Below are positions 38,008 to 46,466 of a stretch of 64,000 nt of DNA, one piece after another. Each line of letters starts with the position of its first letter. The stretch's first letter is position 1. The notes beneath the pieces are model-generated. The model searched no databases. It was not told the origin of the DNA and saw only the letters and a program-made list of their open reading frames with translations. Origin of the DNA: Campylobacter sputorum (GTDB lineage: Bacteria > Campylobacterota > Campylobacteria > Campylobacterales > Campylobacteraceae); NCBI RefSeq assembly GCF_002220775.1, contig NZ_CP019685.1, positions 992,001 through 1,056,000 on the forward strand, read 5' to 3'. A program made the position numbers and the translations under genes.

Positions 38008-38226
38008 ATGACAATGGGACTAAAATACAAAAATGCAAAAGATTTAAAAGCTAAATTTGATAAACCTTTTATAAACGAGTTTAAAAGACTTGAATGCAAA
38101 GATATACTGGGCTATGATTTGAGTAAAAAAGATGAATTAAAAGAGATAATAAATCAAAATCTTTTTTCTAAAATTTGCCCAAAAGCTGTTAAATCTGCGA
38201 TTGATTTTTTAGATAATCAAAACTAA
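38008..38226 (+). CDS. Small hypothetical protein, possibly a gene fragment
   Basis: A 72-residue, lysine-rich, mainly helical product (KYKNAKDLKAKFDKPF, LSKKDELKEIINQN, ending in SAIDFLDNQN). There is no ribosome site before either possible start (ATG 38008 or 38014). It sits at the edge of the decayed conjugation region and may be the C-terminal part of a lost gene. I do not recognise a family. Confidence 0.4.
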   Translation: MTMGLKYKNAKDLKAKFDKPFINEFKRLECKDILGYDLSKKDELKEIINQNLFSKICPKAVKSAIDFLDNQN

Positions 38227-38263
38227 GTTTTATTAAATTTCTTATAAATTAGTTTAGAAATTA

Positions 38264-38887
38264 TCAAAATTTAAGCCATGCTATTAGCATTGAAACAATG
38301 GTGTGGCTTAAAAAATGATCTCCTATCATCATCTTATATAATCCCATCATCCAACCTAAGGCAAGAGCTAGAATAAAAACAACCACTTTTGTTCTTTTTT
38401 TCTTACATAAAAACACAAGAGAAAGTAGTGCAAATCCGCCACTTGCATGTCCTGCTGGATAACAAGCTATTCTTTTAAAATTTGATTCTTTTGGATATCG
38501 TTCAAACAATCCTATATCTGGATAACTTCCGCCATATATCTCAAGATTGACAGGACAAGGCATATTTGTCTGTTTTTTTAATAAACTAACAGTTGAAGGA
38601 ACTATGTATAAAGACAACAAAACTATGAGTAAATTTGCTAAATTTAGCTTTAATTTTTTATAAAAAACTGCCATAAAAGACAAAATAACGCCAAAAATTA
38701 CAATAGCTTTTTTAACGCCACTATAAAAAATAAAATATAGCATTTTATCATTTCTATCAACTAGCCAACCATTTTTGATATCATAAAAATGATTTTGAAC
38801 TATAATGTCTATATCTGTGTATTCAAATAGTAAAATTACTAAAACTAGTAAAAAACCTGTTATAAAAATGCTATTTTTTAGTACCAT
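38264..38887 (-). CDS. PAP2-family phosphatase, probable lipid A phosphatase
   Basis: A 207-residue integral membrane protein with about six helices and the lipid phosphatase motifs: a Lys at about 104 (LLKKQTNMPCP, the KxxxxxxRP region with the Arg-Pro end altered), PAGHASGGFAL for PSGH (about 144-154), and LYKMMIGDHFLSH for SRxxxxxHxxxD (about 184-196). It overlaps the end of the eptA-like gene by 17 bp. In Helicobacter a lipid A 1-phosphatase (LpxE) and EptA work in sequence, so this is a probable LpxE-type enzyme. The altered motif 1 and 3 residues leave activity open. Confidence 0.75.
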   Translation of the reverse strand: MVLKNSIFITGFLLVLVILLFEYTDIDIIVQNHFYDIKNGWLVDRNDKMLYFIFYSGVKKAIVIFGVILSFMAVFYKKLKLNLANLLIVLLSLYIVPSTVSLLKKQTNMPCPVNLEIYGGSYPDIGLFERYPKESNFKRIACYPAGHASGGFALLSLVFLCKKKRTKVVVFILALALGWMMGLYKMMIGDHFLSHTIVSMLIAWLKF

Positions 38888-40478
38888 CTAATATATCCAA
38901 GTTTTTATCATAAATTTTGCTTTGAACTTCAAAAAATACTAAGCAAAGTATGAAATAAATAGTCTTGTGAAAACTCTCCATTTTTAACCTTTTCTTTAAG
39001 TTTTTTACTATCAACATCAAAAAAACCGTCGCCAAGCCATATAAAAGCCGGCACATGTTTTTGAGCTTGTGGAGCTATGGCATATGGCAAACCATGTAAA
39101 TAGATATTGTTTTCGCCCAAGCTCTCTCCATGATCACTCATATAAATCACGGCATTTTCATGTGTACTTGAGTATTTTTTAGAAAATTCTATAACCTCGC
39201 TTAAAAAATAATCAGTATATAAAATAGCGTTATCATAGGAATTTATTATGCTTTGCTGATCGCATTCTTGAAAATCATTACTATTGCAAACTGGAGTAAA
39301 TTTCTCAAATTCTTTTGGATATCTTTTAAAATAAGCTGGTCCGTGATTTCCCATTTGATGAAGCACTATTAAGATATCTTTGTTTTTATTTTTATCTATA
39401 AATTTATCAAGTCCATCAAGCATTCCAATATCACGACACTCTTGATTATCGCAAACTTTGTTATTTTGATTAGTTTTGAAATTCTCATACTCCATTCTAG
39501 TTGCGACATTTTTTGAATCAGAGTTATTATCTCTCCATAAAATTCTAACCCCAGCTCTACTTAAAATATCCAAAGCATTATCTTGATTTTTAGCCTTGTA
39601 TTTATCAAAATTATCATGTCTTAAAGCAGACAACATACAAGGTACAGAAACTGCCGTAGTTGTACCACAACTAGTAAAATTTGGAAAATTTATAATATTT
39701 TCTTTACTTAAAAGCGGATTTGTATCTCTCTCATAACCATTTAAACTAAAATGGTCACTCCTAGCTGCTTCTCCAATAACAAGTATAATGAGCTCTTTTT
39801 TATCATCATTCTTATCTTCCAAGCTTGTTTCAACTACCTTTGCATCCTCGCCTAATTTTACAAACCCAATGTTAGTGCCTTTTAAAGATTTAGTACTAAA
39901 ATCTCCTACACTATAAAGCCAGTAAAATGGATTTATAGCGTATCTTAAAGGTTTGTGTTCTCTAAAAAATGATGTATAAAATTTAGAAAAACTAAGCATA
40001 GTTGCAAGTATAATAAGTAAAAAATGCTTAAAATTTTTAACTTTGAGAAAAATTGTGTTTTAAAATTTGGATAAATTATCTTAAATTTATAAATAAAAAT
40101 TGATGGAATTATGCCTAAAAATATAATGTATAAAAATAGCTTTATACTAAGCAAATCAGCAGTTTCTGAAACATTTGTCTCAATGACATTTGTAAGCATA
40201 GTGTTATCTATAATAACACCATAATTATCCATAAAATAAGCCGTTATAGATGAAACCAAAACCACAAAAATAAGTATAGGTTTTGTTGTGTATTTTGAGC
40301 TAAAAAGAGTAAAAAACAAAACACTAAATGAAAAAAGCATTATAACTATAGAAACAAAATATATAAAATTTTCTCTTATATCATAAACAGATGCAACATT
40401 TGTAAAAAATGTAAAGTTATAAAACGCAACAAAAAGTGCCGAAGTTATCATAATAAGACTGGATTCTTTGTATTTCAT
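38871..40478 (-). pseudogene. EptA-type phosphoethanolamine transferase, two frameshifts and altered catalytic residue
   Basis: One gene is split into three frames. The N-terminal membrane part (about five helices) is read from ATG 40478. The shift to the sulfatase-like domain occurs at a T6 run (40019-40024; seven T would restore the frame). The domain then reads through IGEAARSDHFSLNGYERDTN, SCGTTTAVSVPCMLSAL and YMSDHGESLGENNIYLHGLP. A second T6 run (38931-38936; five T would restore) shifts it again before the true end EVQSKIYDKNLDILDGTKK. In the family the nucleophile is Thr in GETAR; here the codon at 39766-39768 is GCA, Ala. EptA adds phosphoethanolamine to lipid A and, in C. jejuni, to flagellar FlgG. 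Confidence 0.85.
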
Positions 40479-40543
40479 ATACTACCTCATTTTAAAAAAT
40501 AAAACGAAATTGTAGTTAATAATGATAAATGATTGGAATTTAA

Positions 40544-40570
40544 ATAGATAGCCAAAAAATGGCTATCTAT
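40544..40570 (-). terminator. Terminator of the methionine transporter operon
   Basis: Arms ATAGATAGCCA (40544-40554) and TGGCTATCTAT (40560-40570), 11 bp, enclose an A5 loop and lie 7 bp past the metQ stop. In the minus direction the following bases are TTAAATTCC, only moderately U-rich. Confidence 0.7.
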
Positions 40571-40576
40571 ATGAAG

Positions 40577-41350
40577 TTAAAAAGCAGAAATTATCGCACC
40601 TTTGTATTTTTCATCTATAAATTTTTTCACGGCTTCGCTTTGTATAGCTTGATTTAACGCTTTGGTTTTTTTGCTATCTACATTTTTTTCACTAACTACA
40701 ACTATATTTGCATAAGGACTATCCTTGCTTTCTAAAGCTAAGGCATCTTTTTTAGGATTTAAGCCTACGCTAAGTGCGTAATTTGTATTAATAACTGATA
40801 TATCAACATCATCAAGCGTTCTAGGAAGACTAGCCGCTTCTATCTCTATAAATTTAAGATTTTTAGGATTTTTGGTTATATCAAGTGGAGTTTTTAAAGT
40901 CGCATTATCTAGCTCTATAAGTCCAGCATTTGCCAAAACATCCAAAGCTCTACTCTCGTTTGTAGGATCATTTGGAATACTAACTTTTGCACCTTTTTTA
41001 AGCTCATTTAAATCTTTTATCTTTTTACTATAAACACCCATTGGCTCTATATGAACAGAAGCTGTGCTAACTAGTTTTGTGCCTTTATTTTTATTAAATT
41101 CCTCTAAATAAGGCAAATGTTGAAAAAAGTTTGCGTCTAACTCGCCACTATCTGTTGCAACATTTGGTATAACATAATCATTAAATATTTTTATATCCAA
41201 ATCATATCCAGCTTTTGCAAGTTCAGGTTTGATAACTTCTAGAATTTCAGCATGAGGAACAGGCGTAGCACCAACTACTATTTTTTCAGCAGCATTTGCA
41301 AAACCAGCTACTAAAAACGATAACAATAAACTAAAAACTATTTTTTTCAT
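40577..41350 (-). CDS. metQ: Methionine ABC transporter substrate-binding protein
   Basis: A 257-residue NlpA/MetQ-family periplasmic binding protein with a signal peptide (LLLSFLVAGFANAA). There is no lipobox Cys, so it is probably soluble and not lipid-anchored. Family blocks are KIVVGATPVPHAEIL, IKIFNDYVIPN, ANFFQHLPYLEEFN, ISVINTNYALSVGLNP and the conserved basic end. It binds D- or L-methionine and delivers it to MetNI. It follows the deleted metQ paralogue by 48 bp. Confidence 0.95.
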   Translation of the reverse strand: MKKIVFSLLLSFLVAGFANAAEKIVVGATPVPHAEILEVIKPELAKAGYDLDIKIFNDYVIPNVATDSGELDANFFQHLPYLEEFNKNKGTKLVSTASVHIEPMGVYSKKIKDLNELKKGAKVSIPNDPTNESRALDVLANAGLIELDNATLKTPLDITKNPKNLKFIEIEAASLPRTLDDVDISVINTNYALSVGLNPKKDALALESKDSPYANIVVVSEKNVDSKKTKALNQAIQSEAVKKFIDEKYKGAIISAF

Positions 41351-41398
41351 ATTTTTCTCCTTTAAAATATATTAATTATATTGTATTTTATAAATTCT

Positions 41399-41806
41399 TT
41401 AGCTTTGTAAATTTTCATTACATTCCTTTACTATAAGATAATTTACATAAGTATTTTCTCTATCTTTTAAGGCAAGAGTATCTCTTTTTGGATTTAAATT
41501 TACTCCTAGAACATAATTCATATTTACAATAGCAATATCTAATGGAAATATATGCGTAGTATTTTTTGGATTAAATTCTTTCATATAAGGAAGACCTATA
41601 CCAAAATGCAAATATATCTCGCCATTTTCAAGAGCGTAGTTTGATATAAAATAGTCATTAAATTCTTTTATTTCTATATCAAAACTTAGTGGTTTTATAA
41701 ACTCTATAATATGAGCATGAGAAATAGGCAAAGTGCCAACAGCTAATTTTTGTGCATATAAGCTTAAATTTGAGACTATAAACAGAATAAGAAATAATCT
41801 TTTCAT
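41399..41806 (-). pseudogene. metQ paralogue with internal deletion of the second lobe
   Basis: The 135-residue product has a signal peptide and matches MetQ in its first 85 or so residues (KLAVGTLPISHAHIIEFIKP, IEIKEFNDYFISN, IGLPYMKEFNPKNTTHI). It then jumps directly to the late MetQ segment DIAIVNMNYVLGVNLNPKRD and TYVNYLIVKE. About 85 central residues, the bulk of the second lobe, and the C-terminal helix are missing. It cannot form the two-lobe ligand cleft. The frame is nonetheless open, with AAAGGA before ATG 41806. It may be an inert relic whose leader still controls the downstream metQ. Confidence 0.75.
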
Positions 41807-41862
41807 AAAATTCCTTTAAATGTTTAAAATCTCAAACACTTAAAGGAATTTTAAGTGTTTGA
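41807..41862 (-). promoter_or_regulatory. Two mutually exclusive hairpins, candidate translational attenuator
   Basis: On the minus-strand RNA, segment 1 (41862-41850) pairs with segment 2 (41844-41832) in 13 perfect bp (TCAAACACTTAAA). Segment 2 extended (41852-41834, AAAATTCCTTTAAGTGTTT) can pair with segment 3 (41825-41807, AAACATTTAAAGGAATTTT) in 19 bp with one G-U. Segment 3 contains the ribosome site AAAGGA and ends next to the metQ-paralogue ATG. Segment 1 begins on the base after the stop of the leader peptide. Confidence 0.72.
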
Positions 41863-41934
41863 CTAAAAAATCTTTCGACAACGCATAGCTAAACAACGAC
41901 ACATTTCATACATGTCAGACATATCTGATTTCAT
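41863..41934 (-). CDS. Met/Cys-rich leader peptide in the methionine transporter operon
   Basis: A 23-codon frame starts at ATG 41934, has a strong AAGGAG 5 bases upstream and ends in TAG (41865-41863). Met occurs at positions 1, 5, 8, 11 and 17 and Cys at 12, 14 and 19; the peptide is otherwise polar/basic (ends RCRKIF). It sits 66 bp after metI and directly before two competing hairpins that control the ribosome site of the next gene. This fits a leader peptide sensing methionyl-tRNA (or Cys) supply. A stand-alone small metal-binding peptide is the alternative. Confidence 0.7.
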   Translation of the reverse strand: MKSDMSDMYEMCRCLAMRCRKIF

Positions 41935-42000
41935 AATATCTCCTTTTTAAAAATAATTTTATGATTGTAATAAATTTATTCTTAAATTTATATAAATATA

Positions 42001-42828
42001 CTATCTTTTTACTTTTTTATAAATCAAATCCCCCATACTTTGGAAAATTTGAACCATTACTATAAGTATAATAACAGTGTATGTCATTATGTCTGCTCTA
42101 AATCTTTGAAAACCATATCTTATAGCAACATCACCAAGTCCTCCGCCACCAAGAGTTCCAGCCATAGCAGAAAAACCGATAACTACTATTATGCTTAAAG
42201 TTATAACATTTATAAGAGTTGGAACTGCTTCAACTAAAATAACTTTAAAAATTATTTGCATTTTACTAGCACCAAAACTTTTTGCAGCTTCAACTATACC
42301 ACTATCAACTTCTATTAAAGCATTTTCTATAAGTCTTGCCATAAAAGGAGCTGTGCCTATAGTAAGTGGTACGATAGCAGCGTCTGTTCCTATACTTGTG
42401 CCAATTATAAGGCGAACAAGCGGAAAAAGAACTATGATGAGTATTATAAAAGGAAAACTTCTAAGCGTATTTACTATTATGTCAAGAACAAAATACACTT
42501 TTGCATTTTCCATTAATCCATTTTGTCTAGTTAAAACAAGAATTATAGCCAGTGCAATTCCTATGATGGAAGCAAAAAATGTTGAAGTAATGCTCATATA
42601 TAAAGTTTCCCAAGTTGCAACTAATAAAATATCAATAGCAATTTGATAAGTTTTATCGCCTAAAATTTCTTTTAAACTAACTCCAAAGCTATCAAAAAGA
42701 GCTCCAAAAAACGGCTCATCTTTAAAAAATGCTGTATCCATGCTCTCAAAAATACTCTCACCCGCAAAAAACGGATATAAGAAAAATAGGGCTAAAATTA
42801 TACTTAAAAATATCATAGTTTTTTTCAT
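42001..42828 (-). CDS. metI: Methionine ABC transporter permease
   Basis: A 275-residue inner-membrane permease. The core is a MetI with five helices and the ATPase-coupling EAA loop EAAKSFGASKMQIIFKVILVEAVP (about 181-204). The first 60 residues (a membrane-anchored or signal-like helix, then FESMDTAFFKDEPFFGAL) are additional to the roughly 217-residue E. coli MetI. It pairs with MetN and MetQ to import methionine. It is 59 bp after metN. Confidence 0.93.
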   Translation of the reverse strand: MKKTMIFLSIILALFFLYPFFAGESIFESMDTAFFKDEPFFGALFDSFGVSLKEILGDKTYQIAIDILLVATWETLYMSITSTFFASIIGIALAIILVLTRQNGLMENAKVYFVLDIIVNTLRSFPFIILIIVLFPLVRLIIGTSIGTDAAIVPLTIGTAPFMARLIENALIEVDSGIVEAAKSFGASKMQIIFKVILVEAVPTLINVITLSIIVVIGFSAMAGTLGGGGLGDVAIRYGFQRFRADIMTYTVIILIVMVQIFQSMGDLIYKKVKR

Positions 42829-42887
42829 TTAATGCCTTATCTATTTAATTTTTTTAATCATCATAAAGTCAAAGTTGATATCAAAAT

Positions 42888-43847
42888 TTACTCTAAAATT
42901 TCCCATAAAACACCCGTTTTTTTGATAAAATTTACCACTTTTTCTTTGTGCTCTGACTCAACATTTATAACTAAATGTCCTAAAACTAAGTCGCTTAACT
43001 GCTCGATTTTGCCCCAAACGATGTTAAAATTTATATCAAGTTCTCTTGCCATTGATGTTATTACGCATTCAAAAGCTACTTCTTTTGGAAAGTAAAGTGC
43101 TATATTTATACCACTATCTGGTAAAATCATCTCTTCGCCTAAAAACTCTCGCATATTTTCATCAGGTTTTAAAAATAGTTCATGAACCTTACCTTTATTT
43201 GTAATAATTCCATCTTTTAGTAAAATAGCATTATGTGCGATTGTTTTTACAACTTCCATTTCATGTGTAACTATGATTATAGTTATGCCAAATTTTGAGT
43301 TTATATCTTTTAAAAGTTCTAAAATTTGTTTTGTAGTATTTGGATCAAGTGCGGAAGTTGCTTCATCACTAAGTAAAATTTTAGGATTTAATGCTAAAGC
43401 CCTAGCTATGGCAACTCTTTGCTTTTGCCCACCACTAAGCTCTTTAGGATATGAGTTCATTTTATGCTCTAATCCAACGATATCTAAAAGTTCATTTACT
43501 CTTTTTTTTATATAATCTTTGTCATATTTCCAAAAAACAAGTGGCGTTGCTATATTTTCAAACACAGTTTTTCTACTCATTAATGCAAAATGTTGAAATA
43601 TCATACCAACATCTTTTCTAAATTTGCGAAGCTCTTCTTCTTTTAGCTCTTTTATCTCTTTGTTATCTATCTTTACACTTCCATCTTGATAACTTTCTAA
43701 TCCGTTTAAACACCTAAGCAAAGTGCTTTTACCAGCTCCGCTATGTCCAACAAGAGCAAAAATCTCTCCTTGTTTTACACTAAAACTAACATCGTTGATA
43801 ACTTTTATATCGCCGTAGTATTTAATTAAATTTTTAACTTCTATCAT
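42888..43847 (-). CDS. metN: Methionine ABC transporter ATP-binding protein
   Basis: A 319-residue ABC ATPase with Walker [10 protein letters not shown] (about 34-42), signature [15 protein letters not shown] (about 137-151), Walker [13 protein letters not shown], and the His loop [10 protein letters not shown]. The C-terminal 80 residues are the NIL/ACT-like domain through which cytoplasmic methionine inhibits MetNI transport (transinhibition). It starts the metN-metI-leader-metQ unit. Only a weak AAAGA precedes ATG 43847. Confidence 0.95.
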   Translation of the reverse strand: MIEVKNLIKYYGDIKVINDVSFSVKQGEIFALVGHSGAGKSTLLRCLNGLESYQDGSVKIDNKEIKELKEEELRKFRKDVGMIFQHFALMSRKTVFENIATPLVFWKYDKDYIKKRVNELLDIVGLEHKMNSYPKELSGGQKQRVAIARALALNPKILLSDEATSALDPNTTKQILELLKDINSKFGITIIIVTHEMEVVKTIAHNAILLKDGIITNKGKVHELFLKPDENMREFLGEEMILPDSGINIALYFPKEVAFECVITSMARELDINFNIVWGKIEQLSDLVLGHLVINVESEHKEKVVNFIKKTGVLWEILE

Positions 43848-43906
43848 GTTATATCTTTTTAATTCATTAAATTTATGATTATATATAAAAACATTTAAAA
43901 TTTATA

Positions 43907-45385
43907 TTATAAAGAAGTTTTTATAAAATAATCCTCTATGCCTTTTGCTATACCTTTTGCCAAAGAATCTTGATAAGCATCATTTGCAAGTCTTTTACCC
44001 TCTGTTGGATGAGTAATGTATCCAATTTCAACTAAAACAGCTGGCATTAAAGCTCCAACCAAAACCCAAAATGGTGCCTCTCTAACACCGCCATCACTTA
44101 CTTTGTATTTTGTTTTAAGAGAACTTAATATATTTGATTGGATATCTATTGCAAGTTTGTTTGAAGAGATAATTTTTTCTCTATTTAAGAAATTTAAAAA
44201 AGTCATTTTTGAAAAGTGATTCATCTCTTCTATATCAGATTTGTTTTCTAATGCAGCTGCATTCATACTTCGTTCACTTCTTGCAGGACTCAAGAAAAAT
44301 GTCTCGACGCCATTCATTGATTTTGCTTTTTTAGAGCTTGGTGCAGCATTCGCATGTATTGATATAAACAAACTTGCGGCTTTGTTATTAGCAAGATTTG
44401 TTCTATCTCTAAGATTTATAAATTTATCATTAGTTCTTGTATAAGCTACTTCATAGCCCATATTTTTAAGAATTTTACCTGTTTTTAATGCAACTTGTAA
44501 AACTATATTTTTCTCATAAAATCCATTTCCAACAGCCCCTGAATCTTTGCCACCATGTCCTGCATCTAAAACTATAAGTTTTGAAGATCGTTTTATTTTA
44601 GATGATACAGTCTGTTTTTTTTCTGTCTTTACAGAACTATTTGTTTTTTTTTGAGTGACTACTTGTGCTTTTGTTTTATTATCTTTTGACACATCGGTGG
44701 TAATTTTTTTATTTGATGTTATGAATATATAATTATTTTCTCTAGATATATTATACTCAACTTTATTTCTATCGCTAAAAACAACTCTTAGTGTTTGCTT
44801 GTCAAATTGTGCCACACGCACTTCATCATTTATATAATTTTCAATATTTCTTGATTTTCCAATCAAAATCCCACTAAAATCCATAACAAAACGATTTGTG
44901 GTTTTATTGTTTAAATTAAACTCTTTAACTTCTTTACTAAGCGGGGGTCTATTAAATTTTAATCTTATAGCATTATCAATCTTAGCTACCTCTAAAAGTC
45001 TTAATATAGTATCTGGCTTATCATCATCTTGAGATTTTTTTTCTACTTTTTTAGCGATATTTTGCTTTTTATTTTCAAAAACTGCTTGTTTTTTTTCATC
45101 ACTAATACCAAGACTAGCAAGTTCTTTTTCATAATCTGCATAATCCATATCTAATGCCTTAGAACTTGTAATCAATCTTTTTAATGCAGCAATTTTTAAA
45201 TTTTTATCACTTTTTATTATTGATTGAATATAGATATTTTTCATAGAGTGATAATATTTTAGCTTTATACTTTCTGACGAAGAATCAAATTTAGTATCAA
45301 AAGCTTTTATATCATCAGCAAATGCGCCAAAACACAAACAAAAACTAAAGCATAGTATAGATACTATTTTAAGAATTTTCACCAT
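43907..45385 (-). CDS. amiA: N-acetylmuramoyl-L-alanine amidase (AmiA-type, AMIN domain)
   Basis: A 492-residue exported cell-wall amidase. It has a signal peptide (about 1-24), an AMIN domain at about 130-220 (DTILRLLEVAKIDNAIRL, FVMDFSGILIGKS) that targets peptidoglycan, a Lys/Thr/Ser linker, and a C-terminal Amidase_3 domain from about 268. The zinc and catalytic residues lie in VLDAGHGGKDSGA, YEKNIVLQVA, ISIHANAAPS and LVEIGYITHP. It splits peptide from glycan for cell separation. It is downstream of tyrS and spoT, and 7 kb from the FtsEX-M23 genes that likely activate it. It overlaps the nitronate monooxygenase gene by 17 bp. Confidence 0.95.
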   Translation of the reverse strand: MVKILKIVSILCFSFCLCFGAFADDIKAFDTKFDSSSESIKLKYYHSMKNIYIQSIIKSDKNLKIAALKRLITSSKALDMDYADYEKELASLGISDEKKQAVFENKKQNIAKKVEKKSQDDDKPDTILRLLEVAKIDNAIRLKFNRPPLSKEVKEFNLNNKTTNRFVMDFSGILIGKSRNIENYINDEVRVAQFDKQTLRVVFSDRNKVEYNISRENNYIFITSNKKITTDVSKDNKTKAQVVTQKKTNSSVKTEKKQTVSSKIKRSSKLIVLDAGHGGKDSGAVGNGFYEKNIVLQVALKTGKILKNMGYEVAYTRTNDKFINLRDRTNLANNKAASLFISIHANAAPSSKKAKSMNGVETFFLSPARSERSMNAAALENKSDIEEMNHFSKMTFLNFLNREKIISSNKLAIDIQSNILSSLKTKYKVSDGGVREAPFWVLVGALMPAVLVEIGYITHPTEGKRLANDAYQDSLAKGIAKGIEDYFIKTSL

Positions 45386-46466
45386 CTATTAACTTTTTAA
45401 ATAGTTCTTTTACGCTTATTATCTCTTTTAATTTATAACCGTTAGCACCTGTAAAAAATAGCCCAGTTTCTTTAATACCGGCATATGCATCATAAAGTCT
45501 ATCTGCTATACAATACCCTACTTTTTTTGACTCAACACCTCTATGACAAGGCGAAACACAGTTGCTAATACATTGTATTTTTGGACCAATTCTTTTATCT
45601 ACTAAATCTAAAAGATTTGTTCTAATGCCTCTTGCTGGATATCCAACAGGAGATTTTATAAGCTCTATATCCTCTTGCTTTGCATTTAATATAGTCTCTT
45701 TAAAATTAATATGAGCATCACACTCATGTGTGCCAATAAACCTTGTTGCCATTTGCACACCATCTGCACCAAGGCTTATAGCATTTTCTATATCTTTTTT
45801 ATCCCAAATACCACCAGCAGCTATCAAAGGAAAATCTCCCCAATTTTTTATCTCTTCTTTAACTTGAGGTATAAGTTTTTCTAATTGATACTCAGGGTCA
45901 ATGCACTGCTCATAAGTAAAACCTTGATGACCTCCGCTTTTTGGACCTTCTAAAATAACAGCATCTGGAATTTTATTGTATCTACCACTCCATCTTTTGC
46001 AAATTATCTTTAATGCTTTTGCTGAAGATACAATTGGCACTAAAGCAACATGCGCAAAATCTTTAGTAAATTCTGGTAAATTTGTAGGAAGACCTGCTCC
46101 TGAAATTATAACATTTACCCCTCCATCACAAGCATCTTTAACAATTCTTTCATAATCATTTGCAGCACACATTACATTTACACCAAGAGGTAAATTTCCA
46201 CAAATTTTTCTAGCATTTTCTATAATCTTTTTCAAGGCCTTAGATGAATAAAAATTTTCACTATTGTATGGTTTTGAGTTTATCTCTTTATCAATATAAG
46301 CTTTATTTTCATAGTATCCTGTTCCAACAGAGCTTATTACACCAAGACCTCCATTTAAACTAACATTTCCAGCAAGTTTATCCCAGCTTATGCCAAGCCC
46401 CATTCCACCTTGAATTATCGGAAATTTTATCTCATATTTTCCTATTTTTAAGCTTGAAAAACTCAT
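45369..46466 (-). CDS. Nitronate monooxygenase family FMN protein
   Basis: A 365-residue TIM-barrel flavoprotein of the 2-nitropropane dioxygenase/FabK superfamily. Visible blocks are FPIIQGGMGLGIS at the start, PLGVNVMCA, VIISGAGLPTNLPE, AVILEGPKSGGHQG, PLIAAGGIWDKKD and GADGVQMATRFIGTHEC. Family enzymes oxidise nitronates such as propionate 3-nitronate; some act as enoyl-ACP reductases. It abuts tyrS (one-base overlap), as I recall in C. jejuni. Substrate is not certain. Confidence 0.88.
   Translation of the reverse strand: MSFSSLKIGKYEIKFPIIQGGMGLGISWDKLAGNVSLNGGLGVISSVGTGYYENKAYIDKEINSKPYNSENFYSSKALKKIIENARKICGNLPLGVNVMCAANDYERIVKDACDGGVNVIISGAGLPTNLPEFTKDFAHVALVPIVSSAKALKIICKRWSGRYNKIPDAVILEGPKSGGHQGFTYEQCIDPEYQLEKLIPQVKEEIKNWGDFPLIAAGGIWDKKDIENAISLGADGVQMATRFIGTHECDAHINFKETILNAKQEDIELIKSPVGYPARGIRTNLLDLVDKRIGPKIQCISNCVSPCHRGVESKKVGYCIADRLYDAYAGIKETGLFFTGANGYKLKEIISVKELFKKLIDGENS

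Noticed and set aside
39945-40478. Independent small membrane protein
   Set aside because: Frame correction at a T6 run joins it seamlessly to the sulfatase domain of EptA.
41800-41950. SAM riboswitch before metQ
   Set aside because: I see none of the conserved SAM-riboswitch core. The simpler reading is a translated Met-rich leader with alternative hairpins.
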